Both the position numbers and the translations under genes were made by a program. A stretch of DNA of 64,000 bases. Source: Dermacentor variabilis (Eukaryota; Arthropoda; Arachnida; Ixodida; Ixodidae). The stretch lies in assembly GCF_050947875.1 (NCBI RefSeq), contig NC_134576.1, positions 56,858,255 through 56,922,254 on the forward strand. Reading direction: 5' to 3'. How positions within the stretch are numbered: position 1 is the stretch's first letter; each line of letters begins with the position of its first letter. Shown piece after piece: positions 1-10,345 of the stretch. The notes under the pieces were generated by a model. The model was not told the origin of the DNA. It did no database searches and was given only the letters and a program-made list of their open reading frames with translations.

Positions 1-140
1 CACTAAATCTACGCCTCTTTCAGGTGAGAAATTTCCAGCTGCACTTGCAGCAGTTAAACTTCGCAAGCTGTGCACTGCTGCCGGACGTACTGTTCTTGGC
101 TTTGATGCTTTGCTAGTGATTTCATTTGTATTGGCTAACT

Positions 141-812
141 ATGTCTAAAGATGCGCGCGATACCGCCAAAGCCATAGAAGACTTACGACGTGAATTGAGA
201 AAAGAACTTCGAGATATAAAAGATGTTTTGAAGGAAGTGAAAGATCTCAGAGAAGATATTCAGTCAGTAATGAGGCTAAACGAAGAGCTCAGAGCTGAAA
301 ATGATAGACTGCACCGCAGGATATAGGAGGTTGAGCAATATCAGCGCTCAAATAATCTGGAAATTAAGGGTGTTCCGCCTGATGTTGAACCACTTGCAGC
401 AGTTAAGAAAATCGGTGTTCTCATTCAAGAAGACATAACTGCGGATGACGTCGATATCTGTCACAGAGTACCGACTGCTCGTCATGACCAAAGTAATATA
501 ATTGTCCGATTTGTGCGCAGGACAAAGAAGGCTGCTGTTTTAAGCAAGTCAAAGAAAGTCAGAATCGATAGCAAGGATTTGGGCAGCCAGACTTCCTCTG
601 CAGTATATGTCAATGAGCATCTGACGAAACACGGCAAACAGCTTCTCTGGTCAGCTATACAGAGAAAGAAGGAAATGCGGTGGAAATTTGTTTGGACATC
701 GGGGGGCAATGTCTTTTCACGTAGAAACGAAGGCTCGCCTGTACTGAAAATCAGGAACGCTAACGACCTCGATAAGATGACTGCAGAAGCAGGTGGAACT
801 ACTGGAGAATAA
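141..812 (+). pseudogene. LINE ORF1, coiled-coil/FP-like RNA-binding protein, one in-frame stop
   Basis: One frame of 223 codons runs from an ATG at 141 to a stop at 810-812, broken only by a TAG at 324-326. Residues 1-60 are a charged coiled coil (LRRELRKELRDIKDVLKEV). The middle resembles the RRM-like part of LINE-1-type ORF1 proteins (NNLEIKGVP, then IIVRFVRR). The C-terminus (YVNEHLT, then RRNEGSP) resembles the baculovirus FP-protein domain often found in arthropod CR1 ORF1. The family role is to coat the LINE RNA as a multimer. It ends 47 bases before ORF2. A ATG at 141 is preferred because the frame upstream has a stop near 111. Confidence 0.75.
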
Positions 813-859
813 ACACTGTATCGGAACACGCCCAAATTTGACAGACGCTCGCAAGTTTC

Positions 860-3607
860 ATGAACTCTGTTAGCGCAACGCCTAGCGATGATTATCATGA
901 CAGCCATTCCTTGAATAGTCTACTTCGGGATGCGCGCAAGCGCATCAAGGCCTTTCATCTAAACACACGCAGCATACGCAACAAGACAGACATGATCCTT
1001 GATGTCCTCGGCTCCTTTTCATTTAGTTTTGACTTGCTATTATTTTCTGAAACATGGCTATCTGTAGGTGAAGATCCGCCATACTTCGAAAACTATATTT
1101 ACAATGGCCTAGTGCGTCCTTTAGGAAGAGGAGGTGGTGTGGCTATTTACGTTAAGCAGTCATTAAAACGTGAAGTTCACTCCCAATTTTCTATTATTGA
1201 CGAGGTTGTAGAGTGTCTTATGATACGCCTAGAAAAAGCATTTGCTGTTGTCGTTTATCGACCACCTTCTGGAACTAAATCTGCATTTGCTAAGTTCATG
1301 GAAGACGTGCTGGAATATTTGTGTCATGCTGGCTTTCCATTTGTGGTAATGGGCGACGTGAATATCGATATGTTATCTCAAGATGCATCGTCACGTCAGT
1401 TAACAGTACTAGCGAAATCATTTGCTTGCAAAAATGTCATTTCTAAGGCAACCCGTATCACTGCGCAGACTGCGACTTTGCTTGATATCTGTTTGACGAA
1501 CATACACCCGCCGCACTGCGTTGCTGGAGTGCTGATTGTAGAAGTAAGCGACCATTTACCTATCTTTTGTACCTTTCCTTCTTCCAACGATAGTCGCGAA
1601 GCTAATGAAAAAGTGCGGTCACGCCAGATCAACGCTAGGACACTAGAAGTATTCCGGCATCATGTTATTCAGACCGAGTGGAATCACGTGTTCCGGGAAA
1701 AGGATCCTAACTTGGCATACAACGTTTTCATGTCTAAACTGATAAAATGTTATGACGCTTTCCAGGTATCTGTAAGGTACGTAAAACGGCAGAAAATTAG
1801 AAAAGTCTGGATAACTAATATCTTATTTAAAAAAATAAAAAAGAAGAATAGCATGTACCATGCATTTGTAAAGACACGCGACATAAATTTATTTATTGAG
1901 TTTAAAAAGTACAGAAACCAGCTAAATGGTGAACTAAGGTGTGCTAAGTTCAGATATTATGAGAATTTATTTTGCAAAATAAGTAATGATCCCAGGAGAA
2001 TTTGGAACTAAGTTAGGAATCTTTCCGGTCGAATAAAACAAAACCACGTCCCTAGCATTCTAGCTAACTCTAGCGGCCTTGGCTACAGAGAGGTTGCAAC
2101 TGAAATGAACGATTACTTCATTACTAGTTGTGGTTACGATGAGATATGTGATGACGATGATCCAAGATTATCGATAAATGACCATGGCTTACCTAACTCC
2201 ATAGTTTTGCATTCTGTTTCATGTCGTGAGACTGAAGAATTAATAACTAAGATCAAAAACAACTGTGCGGCAGGACATGATGACATCAAACCTATGCCAA
2301 TAAAATACGTTGCTGATGTGATATCGCCCGCGCTCTCATACATTATTAACTTAACTTTCTCTACTGGAGTTTTTCCTGATCAACTGAAAATAGCTCGTGT
2401 GTGTCCCGTTTTCAAAGGTGGTAATGACAAAGAAATTGCAAATTATCGGCCAATATCGGTACTTCCGATACTGTCGAAAGTGTTTGAAAGTGCTATAAAT
2501 ATCAGATTACAAAATTTTTTTAAGAAGTATAATATCCTAAGTGAGGCCCAATTTGGCTTTCAAAAAGCAAATCCACTGAGCTTGCATTACTCGATAATAA
2601 AAGTGAGATACTAAATAATTTCGAGTCAAAGCTTTACACGCTAGGACTGTTTGTAGATTTCCGTAAAGCATTTGATACCGTGTGTCATAGCGTTCTTCTA
2701 GAAAAACTTAATAATTACGGCGTCCGTGGTATTGCCAATAGATTACTACAACATTACTTGACAGACCGTTACCAATATGTAGTTATTAATCAAGAAACAT
2801 CCTCCCATGCTAAGGTCAAGAAAGGTGTCCCACAAGGATCTATACTCGGTCCACTGTTATTTATAATTTACGTAAATGACCTGTGTCGCATTCCGGATTC
2901 TCCTAAAATAATTATGTACGCCGATTTTTACTGATGTTTCAGTTTCTAACCTTGAAGGAAGTGTAAATACCTATCTAAGTAAGCTGTCTTGTTGGCTTAA
3001 AATAAAGAAGTTACGACTAAACGTGAGTAAAACTAAATACATATTGTTTGCACCTATCAATAAGCCACGGAATATAAGCTTAAATGTTTACTTTGAGGGC
3101 CAGTCGCTTCAGCAAGTTAAGGTTCAAAAATTTCTGGGCGTATGGTTCCAGGAAGACCTGTCTTGGAATGAACACGTAAATAAATTAGCATTAGAATTAA
3201 GCAAAAGTGTTGGATGTACATACAGGTTAAGCCGATTATTACCACTTTGGCTCAAGAAAGCGCTATATTATACATTATTCTATTCCAGGCTTAGTTACTG
3301 CGTGTTGATTTGGGGCACAACGACAGCACAGAACTATACCACATTACTCACATTACAAAAAAAAGCTACTACGAATATTTGAGGGATATTATGGTCAGCC
3401 GCAAGGTCTCAGCACGCGTCCACTTTTTACTAAACATTTCATATTGCAAGCTAACCAAATCTATTATCTTAAGCTTTTTCTGCATATCCAAAATAATAAG
3501 CTATACCCCACGTACAGTTCTTCTAGATGTGTTCAATATTGCCTCCGGTCACAAAGTATAAGAACACCAAAAATTAGAACTACCTATAGACGAGGCAACC
3601 TAAAGTT
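860..3607 (+). pseudogene. LINE ORF2, AP-like endonuclease plus reverse transcriptase, broken
   Basis: The ATG at 860 opens an apurinic-like endonuclease: HLNTRS supplies the Asn, SETWL the Glu, VVMGDVNID the Asp/Asn, and VSDHLP the terminal Asp-His. A TAA at 2009-2011 interrupts the linker and the same frame then continues. The RT fingers follow (NYRPISVLPILSKVFE near 2440). A frameshift near 2565 precedes motif A (LFVDFRKAFDTV at 2647) and motif B (GVPQGSILGPLLF). Motif C reads YADF, then frameshifts near 2925, so the second catalytic Asp is lost. The thumb and C-terminus continue in other frames to about 3607. No RNase H is seen. It is clearly non-functional. Confidence 0.85.
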
Positions 3608-3731
3608 TGCCCGCGCGGCACCAGCGCCGAATGCTCCCCTAGCGGACCGATGGAAGTTTCGAGGGTCGTCGCTGCGCTAGCGCGCGCCTGTGTTCTGTAC
3701 GGCGGGAGCGCTCGTGCGCGTGGATTTTGCG

Positions 3732-3913
3732 ATGCCGAGTGCGACCTCATCAGCCAGGAAAGGTGGCACGCAATACTGATGTGTTGTTGATTGCCACAAC
3801 AGCCTCGAAAATACGAACGGTTGTACGCCGCCCGTGAAGTTCTACAGATTTCCTGGGAAGTGGTACGAGAAGGACAGACGACAAGCATGGATAACTGCAG
3901 TGCGCCGAGTCAA
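3732..3913 (+). pseudogene. THAP zinc-finger first exon with an in-frame TGA
   Basis: From the ATG at 3732 the frame gives MPSATSSARKGGTQY, a TGA at 3777-3779, then CVVDCHN and FYRFPGKW, ending in WITAVRR. This is the N-terminal half of a THAP C2CH zinc finger, a sequence-specific DNA-binding fold found in host factors and in P-element-type transposases. The TGA sits where THAP proteins often carry the first Cys of a CC pair, so a single-base nonsense change is likely. A strong donor GTAAGT starts at 3914. The second half of the domain (Cys-His ligands) should be on a later exon and was not found. A phase-compatible open stretch starts after an AG at 4695 and is Ser/Gln-rich, but it lacks those ligands. 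Confidence 0.6.
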
Positions 3914-4027
3914 GTAAGTCTCATACTTTCGCATTCGCGTGTAATATCTTGAAAGCGGAATAGTCATATGCCTGTTGTTAGTGCACGGCCGTTTGTTTAG
4001 TCGTGTCGCGTTGTTGAATTGTGGTGG

Positions 4028-4290
4028 CATCCGCCGTTTGTTAGCGGTAAATGCAGGCGTGTTGCGCCGCTAAGCTCTACGACGCGTGCTCGATTCCCAG
4101 CCACGGCGGTCGCATATCGATAGGGGCAAAATGCAAGAACACCCTTGTTACCGTGTGCTTTGATTTTTGTGCACGTTAAAGAACCCCCAGAGGTTAAAAT
4201 TATTCCTGAGCCTCCCCATTACAGCGGGCCTCATAATGATTTCGTGGTTTTGGCATGGTTTTGGCGCTTAGAACCCCCGAATTTATTTGA
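4028..4290 (+). repeat. Ruka-like tRNA-derived SINE, diverged
   Basis: A tRNA-like head with a B-box-like GCTCGATTCC at 4088-4097 is followed by the conserved body motifs GGGGCAAAATGC, GTTAAAGAACCCCCAG and CCTCATAATGATTTCGTGG. The same order is seen in the copy at 39982-40218. Such SINEs are transcribed by RNA polymerase III and mobilised by LINE machinery. This copy is diverged and lies in the intron-like space after the THAP exon. Confidence 0.8.
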
Positions 4291-4980
4291 TTGCACTGTG
4301 CCTTCCCTCGCGATCGGCATGGACGAGCTCAAGAGAATTATTTCCCTTTTCCAAACGCTGCAACTTAAATTACTAGTTGTGCAGGTAACGAAAGGGGCCG
4401 CGCGCTACTTTTGTGTGTTAGCAGACCGCATTTAATGCAAGCCGCGGTCGTCGCGTGCGTCGGGAAGCGGCAGATCGGAAAGCAGCCGCTCGAGACGTGC
4501 GCGTTATGTTTGTTGTTTTCCCATGCTTTCTAAGTATCTAAGTGTGCAAGTATCATAACTTGTAGTGGTACCGCTCTTGTAGAATAATATATGCACACAA
4601 TCACAGGAACGTTACCTTTGCAAACGTATTATTGGGAGTAATTTAATCCCCACAACAAATAGGCACCCATACTGTTTCATTCATATGCGATGCAGGTGGA
4701 AGCGGTGCCAAACAGACCAATGGCAATCACAACAGTCTTCTCAGCAGTCAGCACCACCGGGACATCTGCTTTCGTACTGCAGCGACGCAGCTCTTGAGCA
4801 GCGGCAAGACACGTGTGAAACAGACTCCAGAAAAAGCCTTTGTGAAGTGACGGAACCGTCAAGAAGCAGCCCAATGGATCTGCAGTCATCGAGTAGTATG
4901 ACAACAGAAGTTCCTGCTGCCAGTGTGACTTATGTTGTAATTGAAATAAAAGTGGCTAAATTTCTGAACATGGTGCGTAC

Positions 4981-5316
4981 CTCTAACTCGACGTCGTCTG
5001 CGATCTTGTCGGACACCTGTGACACGCACTTGGCTTCCACTATCACATCACCGTCCACAATTTGTTCAACGCCGTACACGTTCGGAAGCAGACGCTCCCC
5101 TATCGTGAGGTTGCCGCCACGAAAAAAAGCTGTCGGCGTCGGCAGCCTTCTTGAAACCGTACGGCAATCTTTGCATCGCTGTTGCGCAAGCAGGCGATCT
5201 GCCGCCGTCGAAAACGGAGCGCCGTGAACACGAGCAGCGAAGAAAAGCGCGGACAACACAATGTAAACAAAGCGGAGACTGCGCCACGGCGCGACCGCGC
5301 GGCTTGACGCTTCCAC
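4981..5316 (-). pseudogene. Exon coding a signal peptide, start codon apparently damaged
   Basis: On the minus strand 112 codons are open from 5316 down to a donor (GAG|GTACGC) whose GT is at 4980-4979. The product begins EASSRAVAPWRS, has a hydrophobic stretch RFVYIVLSALFFAARVHG that fits a signal peptide with cleavage after HG, then Cys-containing mature sequence (CKDCRTVSRRL, EAKCVSQVSDKIADD). I do not recognise the family. The frame has no ATG: it starts at a GTG directly after an ATG in another frame (AATGTGGAAGCG), as if two bases (TG) had been inserted. It runs opposite to the THAP exon. Coding potential is judged from composition only. Confidence 0.4.
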
Positions 5317-5384
5317 ATTGGGGGCGCTGTCAGGAGGCGCAGTAGCGCCGCCTGGCCATGGTTTTCTCGTCTATGGTCGGCAGC

Positions 5385-5845
5385 ATATTCTGCATCAAAT
5401 ACCCAGTCTGCTTAATAAACTTGGCAACATTTTAGACCTAAATAAACAAATTTCCAAAAATAGGTTTAAACAAATTCTTCTTGAAAATTGCATTGAATAT
5501 GTTTAATTTCTGTAAGTGTTGATTACAACCTCCATGTGTATTGACTTTATCTTACTCAATGTACACTGTGTTTATTTGTTAGCACACATTGTTTCTTTTT
5601 TTTATTTTGCTGCTTGTTACAATATATGAATGTCGATCTGCTTGTTTTCTCTACTCTGTTATATTGCTTTTGTTTTTTTATAACTAGAGACAATTTAGAT
5701 TATTCAATGATTATCTTTTGTCTGCTTATGCCTGCTTGCTGAACTGTATCTCGGAGCAAAAGCCTCTGTCAGGCTGTATAGCCTTTTGCTTTTGCTTCGA
5801 TTTCTGTTGATGTACAGAAAGAACTCAAACAAACCTCAAACATAG
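5385..5845 (+). mobile_element. CR1-type LINE ORF2 C-terminus and 3' UTR
   Basis: The frame ending at 5506 reads HQIPSLLNKLGNILDLNKQ then ILLENCIEYV and stops, which fits the very C-terminus of CR1-group ORF2. An AT-rich 3' UTR follows, with Y-rich tracts and a short tail of CAAA-like repeats near 5830. It is in the same orientation as the LINE at 1-3607 and picks up where that one stops, so the two are probably one element. The join overlaps by about nine codons of loosely similar sequence (TYRRGNLKF against VYGRQHILH), so two separate copies remain possible. Confidence 0.6.
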
Positions 5846-5929
5846 GCAAAGAAACTTCTCCGACGTTGGGCCTACGTAAAGTCTAACATTCAAGGCGCAA
5901 AAGTCTGCAGATTTTCTCTTTCACACCCG

Positions 5930-6182
5930 CTACGGGGTGTTTTACTGCCACTATGGGGTTTACGTGTTAAATCCATGACCTGATTATGAGGCACGCCATA
6001 GGTGCGGACTCCGGAAAGCTGGACCACATCGACTTCTTTAACGTGCACCTAAGTCTAAGAAAAGGGCTGTTTTCACATTAATGCCCCATCGGACAGCGGC
6101 CGCCGTAGTTGGCATTCGATCCGACGACTTCTTGCTTTGCAACCCAACATCATAGCCACTGAGCAACCACGGCGGTTGCCCA
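5930..6182 (-). repeat. Ruka-like SINE, decayed, reverse orientation
   Basis: Plus-strand landmarks appear in reverse-element order: TTTACGTGTTAAATCC, GATTATGAGGCACGCC, CTTTAACGTGCACCTAAG, GCGGCCGCCGT, CATTCGATCC, and the tRNA-like end GCCACTGAGCAACCACGGCGG at about 6154-6175. These match the intact copy at 39982-40218 with several substitutions and small gaps. No target duplication was recognised. Confidence 0.85.
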
Positions 6183-7483
6183 GGACCAGTCATGATGCAG
6201 TTAACAGCTTACCTTGTTTTGAGGACGCTTACATAACTGTCCAGGTGAACGCCAACGCAGTCCCTCGTTTGAGAGTCGCTAGCCAAAATGATGAACGCGC
6301 ACTTTATGCCTAACACTCCGTCACACTAGAAGGTGGGGCGCAACCGTATGTCATCACCCCAATAGTCTTGTGCCATTGAACAATTATAGTGTGACCCCTG
6401 CGCTAATTGTAGTACATCTCGGGTGGGCCCAAGGACACGAAATAAACGTCACACAACGTGAGTGAATCAGCGCAATGAATTGGACATTGCGGAGAGCACA
6501 CGAGGAAACACAACACTGGCTGCTTGTGTACTCTACGCTTGGCCCCGTTCAGCGCACTGCTTCACCAACGCGGTATGATGATAGTTACCAACTCGCCCTA
6601 GTTTCCACATTACAGAACTCAAAATCAAGTCCCCCGAAAGTGTCCTAGTGTCGACGTTTGCGGGAGAAGCTAGAAGCTCGAATAGTTACCCATAACAAGG
6701 AACCAGGAGCAACCAAATAAAGAAATCATCGGTTTATTCTAGAATATGTATCCCATCTTCACTTTCTCAGTGAGCCTTCACTTTAAACATCCAGTAAGAA
6801 GTAATATCGAAACCATTTATGACCTTGAGAAAGTCATTGCTAAAATGTTTAACTAAGGTGGAGAAAGCACCATATGTTGCGCCAATGTGACGCTCTTTCC
6901 TACACTATAATAAAAATACATAGTGCATAGTGCTCAAAATGAGTCTCCAATCAACGTGTTCGTATGCCACCAAATAAAATATTCAAATATGGTGCTAAAT
7001 GACGCGAAACCGCAAAAATTTTTGTTAGTTAACTGCCTGCGCGTTGCGATTTGTAGTGCAAGTAAAGCGTATCCGCCTGTTCCGGCAATCCAAAAGAAAA
7101 GGTGAAGAAATTTAGGCGTCACAGGTGTTCTAGAAAACAAACCTGTTCTAACTAAAAAAAAGAAAGTGGGGCTTCTGCCACGCGGAACTGATTGGCAGAA
7201 TAGATAACGCACGAATAGACAACGGTTACGCGTCCGTTGTTGTACATTTTGCCTGCGATCGTTTTCGTCCAGCTATCACGCTATCGCTTTGGCTGCAGAT
7301 ACGCGTGCTTCGTCGAAAGTAGTGGAAAGCCGCTTTCGCCGGACGTCCGTTCTATGAACTGAGCCAGGATCTGCTTTTGTGAAAGTGCACAAGTGTCCTT
7401 GGATTTCTCGGTCGCACTGAAATTCATGCATACCCGCCTGCAATGCTTCTTTGCTGTTTAGAAGCAACATTCACCTGTTTCAG
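6183..7483. other. No gene recognised; presumptive intron or intergenic DNA
   Basis: I see no recognisable coding, repeat boundary or RNA in this 1.3 kb. The end directly upstream of the oxidase exon has a usable pyrimidine tract (TTCACCTGTTTCAG at 7470-7483), so at least the last part is likely intron. Confidence 0.4.
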
Positions 7484-7642
7484 ATTGACGTCCTGCCCGA
7501 GATCGTCGCCGCCGTCGGTGACAAGAGGGAAGTGTACTTCGACAGCGTAGTGCGAACAGGTGCGGACGTGGTCAAGGCGCTCGCGCTGGGAGCTCGGGCG
7601 GTGTTCATGGCACGACGGGTGTTCTGGGGACTCGCATACGAC
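7484..7642 (+). CDS. HAO: Internal exon of an FMN-dependent 2-hydroxy-acid (glycolate) oxidase
   Basis: An AG at 7482-7483 and a GT at 7643-7644 bound an open 159-base, 53-codon phase-0 exon: [19 protein letters not shown], then [19 protein letters not shown], then [14 protein letters not shown]. This is the C-terminal part of the TIM-barrel of peroxisomal glycolate/2-hydroxy-acid oxidases, which oxidise 2-hydroxy acids to 2-oxo acids and pass electrons from FMN to oxygen. The family normally has DGGVR and FIGRP here, and both loops hold the FMN phosphate. This copy reads DSVVR and FMARR, so cofactor binding is probably altered or lost, although frame and splice sites are intact. No other exon of the gene was found in the window. 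It is either an isolated exon of a diverged paralogue with long introns or an old pseudogene. Confidence 0.75.
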
Positions 7643-9954
7643 GTGAGCCGGTTTTCTTCTTTTTCGATATCTTACGGAAGCGTTACATCGATCCTTCGGG
7701 GCATGTTCAAGGGTGGCTTGTGCACATAAGCTATGCACGTCACTTGAGGAAATGTTTCTCCGAGAAGGTGTTCGCAGTCGCAAGCGGCATGGTACCGTTT
7801 CGCTGCTGTCAAATCACTGCGTATGACGCCGATACTTGGTTTCGCATTTCCGAGCAATTGTGCATTCGCGTGCATTGTTCGCTTCCAATTGACAATTTCC
7901 AGAAAATAAAAGAGTGGGCAAAGCACGAATTGAGCGCAGAGGAGAAGAAGCTCTGAGCGAAGCATAAACGTCCTCAATGCGCAGAGAAGCCTACGTTGGA
8001 ACGCGAGCGCCTAACGCTCACAAAAATGAAGTTAAGCAGCGCCGAGTGGCGGGGACCAATGCAGTGGAACGCGTTTGGTATTTCGCCTAGAAACGTGAAG
8101 CGGATCAGAGTTTCTATGCATCATAAAGCTGGCTTGAAATTCGAGTGCGTACCTGCGCGGTAAAGTCTGGTATATCATCGGTACGCTGCGACGAAACAGC
8201 TATGTAGGGGTACCGCACGTGCCGTTCTTACGGATGCTGACAAATTGTCTGATAAGCACTTCATAGGAGACAAGTCCGGGTCGGTTTGCAGTAATAGGAG
8301 ATGTCTGTCGTGTTAATTTGCCGCATGCAAGCTTACGTTGTACGGGGCGTATCCAGCCGGAGTCTTGTCCAACTTCGACGTGTGGCCTGTACTTCGAAAC
8401 GCTTGCTTGACGAGAATAGCACTTTCAGCAAACATCAAATGTTACGTGTCTGAAAAGGTTCTTCCAGCGCGTGGTATCGCTCAATATCTATGCATTCTAT
8501 TTACGATTTGCTTCTCCAACCGAATACGGTACTCTTCACATGAAGGGAAAACGCGCAATTGCCACTAAATATGACAGTGCATGAGTGCCGACTATACATG
8601 GAGGATTGTCACGTGCTTGCGCAGCTTGAACTCTACCAAATGTTTGGAAAGTGTGCGTTTCATGGCGGCGTTTTCTCTCCGACGCAGTTTTCCTCTGCGC
8701 AGGGCAAGCAAGGTGTCGACAGAGTGTTGCACATATAAAGAGAGGAACTTGAGCACACTATGCGACTCCTCTGTGAGCTACTTACACTTTTTTTCTTGTT
8801 CTGTTGACTGTCCACTCTGTATATTTTGCGTTCTTGAAGTAAAATTGGCCTCCACATCCCTCACCCTTTCCCCTCCCCCTTCCTCATAAGAAAGGAGAAC
8901 ATATGGTTTGCTTATAAAGCATGGCGCCAAATGAGTGTTCCCATTTGGAGAATTGTAGCATTTCTTGTTGGTTTCAATAAATTGTGTGGGCTCGGGGTAA
9001 TAGGACACCACAAAAAGCCAGCTGTATCCAAAAGGATTCAAAAGAATCGCCTTCGACGGAAGGATATTACGCTGCACAGTTGCAGAGTGAGCTACATACG
9101 ATGCTGTTACGGAGGGCTCCGTCATCAATTGGACCCCCTTCAATTCCGTTAACTTAAACTGAAATCGTGGCGCGCGAGTGGTTTCACATTCCAGCTTCAA
9201 AAGTATACGGCCGACAGCTACGAGAAAAGAACCATTGGATTGAGCGGCAAAACGCATAGCAAGAGCTGTGTGTGAATTCAGACATCAAATTTAAGTGCAT
9301 GTAGTTAGTTCACCGTTGCCAGGGCTACGGAAGTGCAGCCTGAGTGCCGGGCAGGAGTAGGGGTTCATTTCACCTACACAACGTTTTTATTATTCCGAAT
9401 ATCAGAACAATATTACTATGTTGAAAATGGGCCAGGCCTTCACCAATGGGATGTTGTGTGTGTGTGTAGAAGAGAGAGGGCTTGCAGTGGGGGGCACATG
9501 TGGATCACTAGCCCTCCTCTCCCATTCCCCGAGTCCCGCATCTAACAGCACCGCCCTGTGGCACTGGCACTCCCGTCGCCGCTGAGAACCTTACATCCCG
9601 AATGAAAGAAAATAACGTTTCAGGTGAAAGCACTTCTCGATGTGGTTTGCAAAACAAACGCTACCACTACGTCATACAAACACACCTGCTTTTGACATTA
9701 AGCACTGAAGAGAAACAGTAAGCACACTGGGAACTGTATTACGGACTAGCTAATGACCGAATAAGGCAATAAAATTCGCCTGCGTTTGCGATGCTTCCTA
9801 ATGTGCAATTTGACCGCAGCTTTATGGGCTTTCATTTTGCGATGTATTGGTTGGCGGTGAGAATCATTTTAGTAAACCACGTTGCAAACGGAGCGAAGTT
9901 TGCCGCGACTGCCTCGCAAATCACTAGATCCCGCCAAGCAGCGCGTGCGTGACG
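7643..9954. other. No gene recognised; a TATA-like site and one unassigned ORF
   Basis: There is a TATAAAG at 8734-8740 in a short segment that looks promoter- or LTR-like (CACGTGC upstream, a CT-rich end near 8870), but no matching second LTR. A 159-codon minus-strand frame at 9257-8778, starting at an ATG, has no recognisable motif and overlaps that segment; I do not call it a gene. A short TG run lies at 9454-9466. Confidence 0.35.
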
Positions 9955-10345
9955 CGTGGGCCTAATTTAGAGCAGCCACCGCAGACTGACCTCCGCTCAT
10001 GCAGCGTTTTGCTTTTAAATACAGTACCGGTGGCGTCATCGGTGAAGAGACGACAGCCGCTGCTCTGGTGCCACCTCGTAGCCATGGTCTCCACAGAGCC
10101 CGTCTTGCCCGGCACTACGCTTATTTTCTTATGCTTTTTCGCATAACTTCCTTCTCCAACTCCGCCTCATGGTTCCTTAGCACCACCCTCCTCCACTTTC
10201 CTTCTCGCGATTTCTTCGCTGTCCTTCATCTCACCCTGCGCTTCAGTTTTGCTATTTGATCCTTCGCTCTGTTCGTTCGCTCCGTTACAGTGAACGCCGA
10301 CGCTCCCCGCAGGAACAGGCACCTATAACCTGCGTTACAAAAATA
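9955..10345 (+). repeat. Unclassified dispersed repeat, copy 1
   Basis: This segment and 55787-56097 share an ordered series of blocks: GTGGGC with CAGCCACCGC near the start, a C/T-rich middle (CTTCGCTGTCCTTC, CTCGCG), and CGCCGACGCTC followed by CCGCAGGAAC at the end (10297-10320 here). Overall similarity is moderate with length differences in the middle. No coding, inverted termini or tRNA-like head was found. It could be a SINE, a MITE or a fragment of a larger element. Confidence 0.5.

Larger units (their letters stand above)
1..3607 (+). mobile_element. CR1-type LINE, 5' part cut by the window edge
   Basis: This is a non-LTR retrotransposon with two open reading frames in the usual order: a nucleic-acid-binding ORF1 and an endonuclease/reverse-transcriptase ORF2, with no RNase H domain. 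It copies itself by target-primed reverse transcription. The RT and C-terminal motifs, such as FLGVWFQEDLSW near 3137, match the CR1/jockey group; the exact clade is my inference. The coding matter stops near 3607 and appears to resume at about 5385, so the element is interrupted. Both ORFs carry stops or frameshifts, so this copy is dead. Confidence 0.85.
3608..5384. other. GC-rich block separating the two parts of a CR1-type LINE
   Basis: LINE coding (GNLKF) stops at about 3607, and a LINE C-terminal frame (HQIPSLLNKLGNI) resumes at about 5385. The 1.78 kb between is different in character: CpG-rich promoter-like ends, a THAP exon pointing right, a SINE, and a signal-peptide exon pointing left. 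The two ends share a loose motif around GATGGAAG / AATGTGGAAG in inverted orientation. I could not define exact inverted repeats or a target duplication. It may be an inserted DNA transposon of the THAP (P-like) kind, a duplicated gene segment, or the ancestral DNA between two unrelated LINE copies. Confidence 0.5.

Noticed and set aside
482..907. 141-codon minus-strand open frame across the LINE ORF1
   Set aside because: It is the antisense shadow of ORF1 and the ORF2 start; no motif on that strand.
5066..5318. Minus-strand frame starting at the ATG in AATGTGGAAGCG (MWKRQAARS...)
   Set aside because: Its composition is Arg/Cys-rich noise, while the overlapping frame has the signal-peptide pattern and a matching donor; the ATG most likely belongs to the other frame before a 2-base change.
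8778..9257. 159-codon minus-strand ORF with an ATG
   Set aside because: No domain, no splice context, ordinary composition; overlaps a promoter-like segment. Chance is the best explanation.
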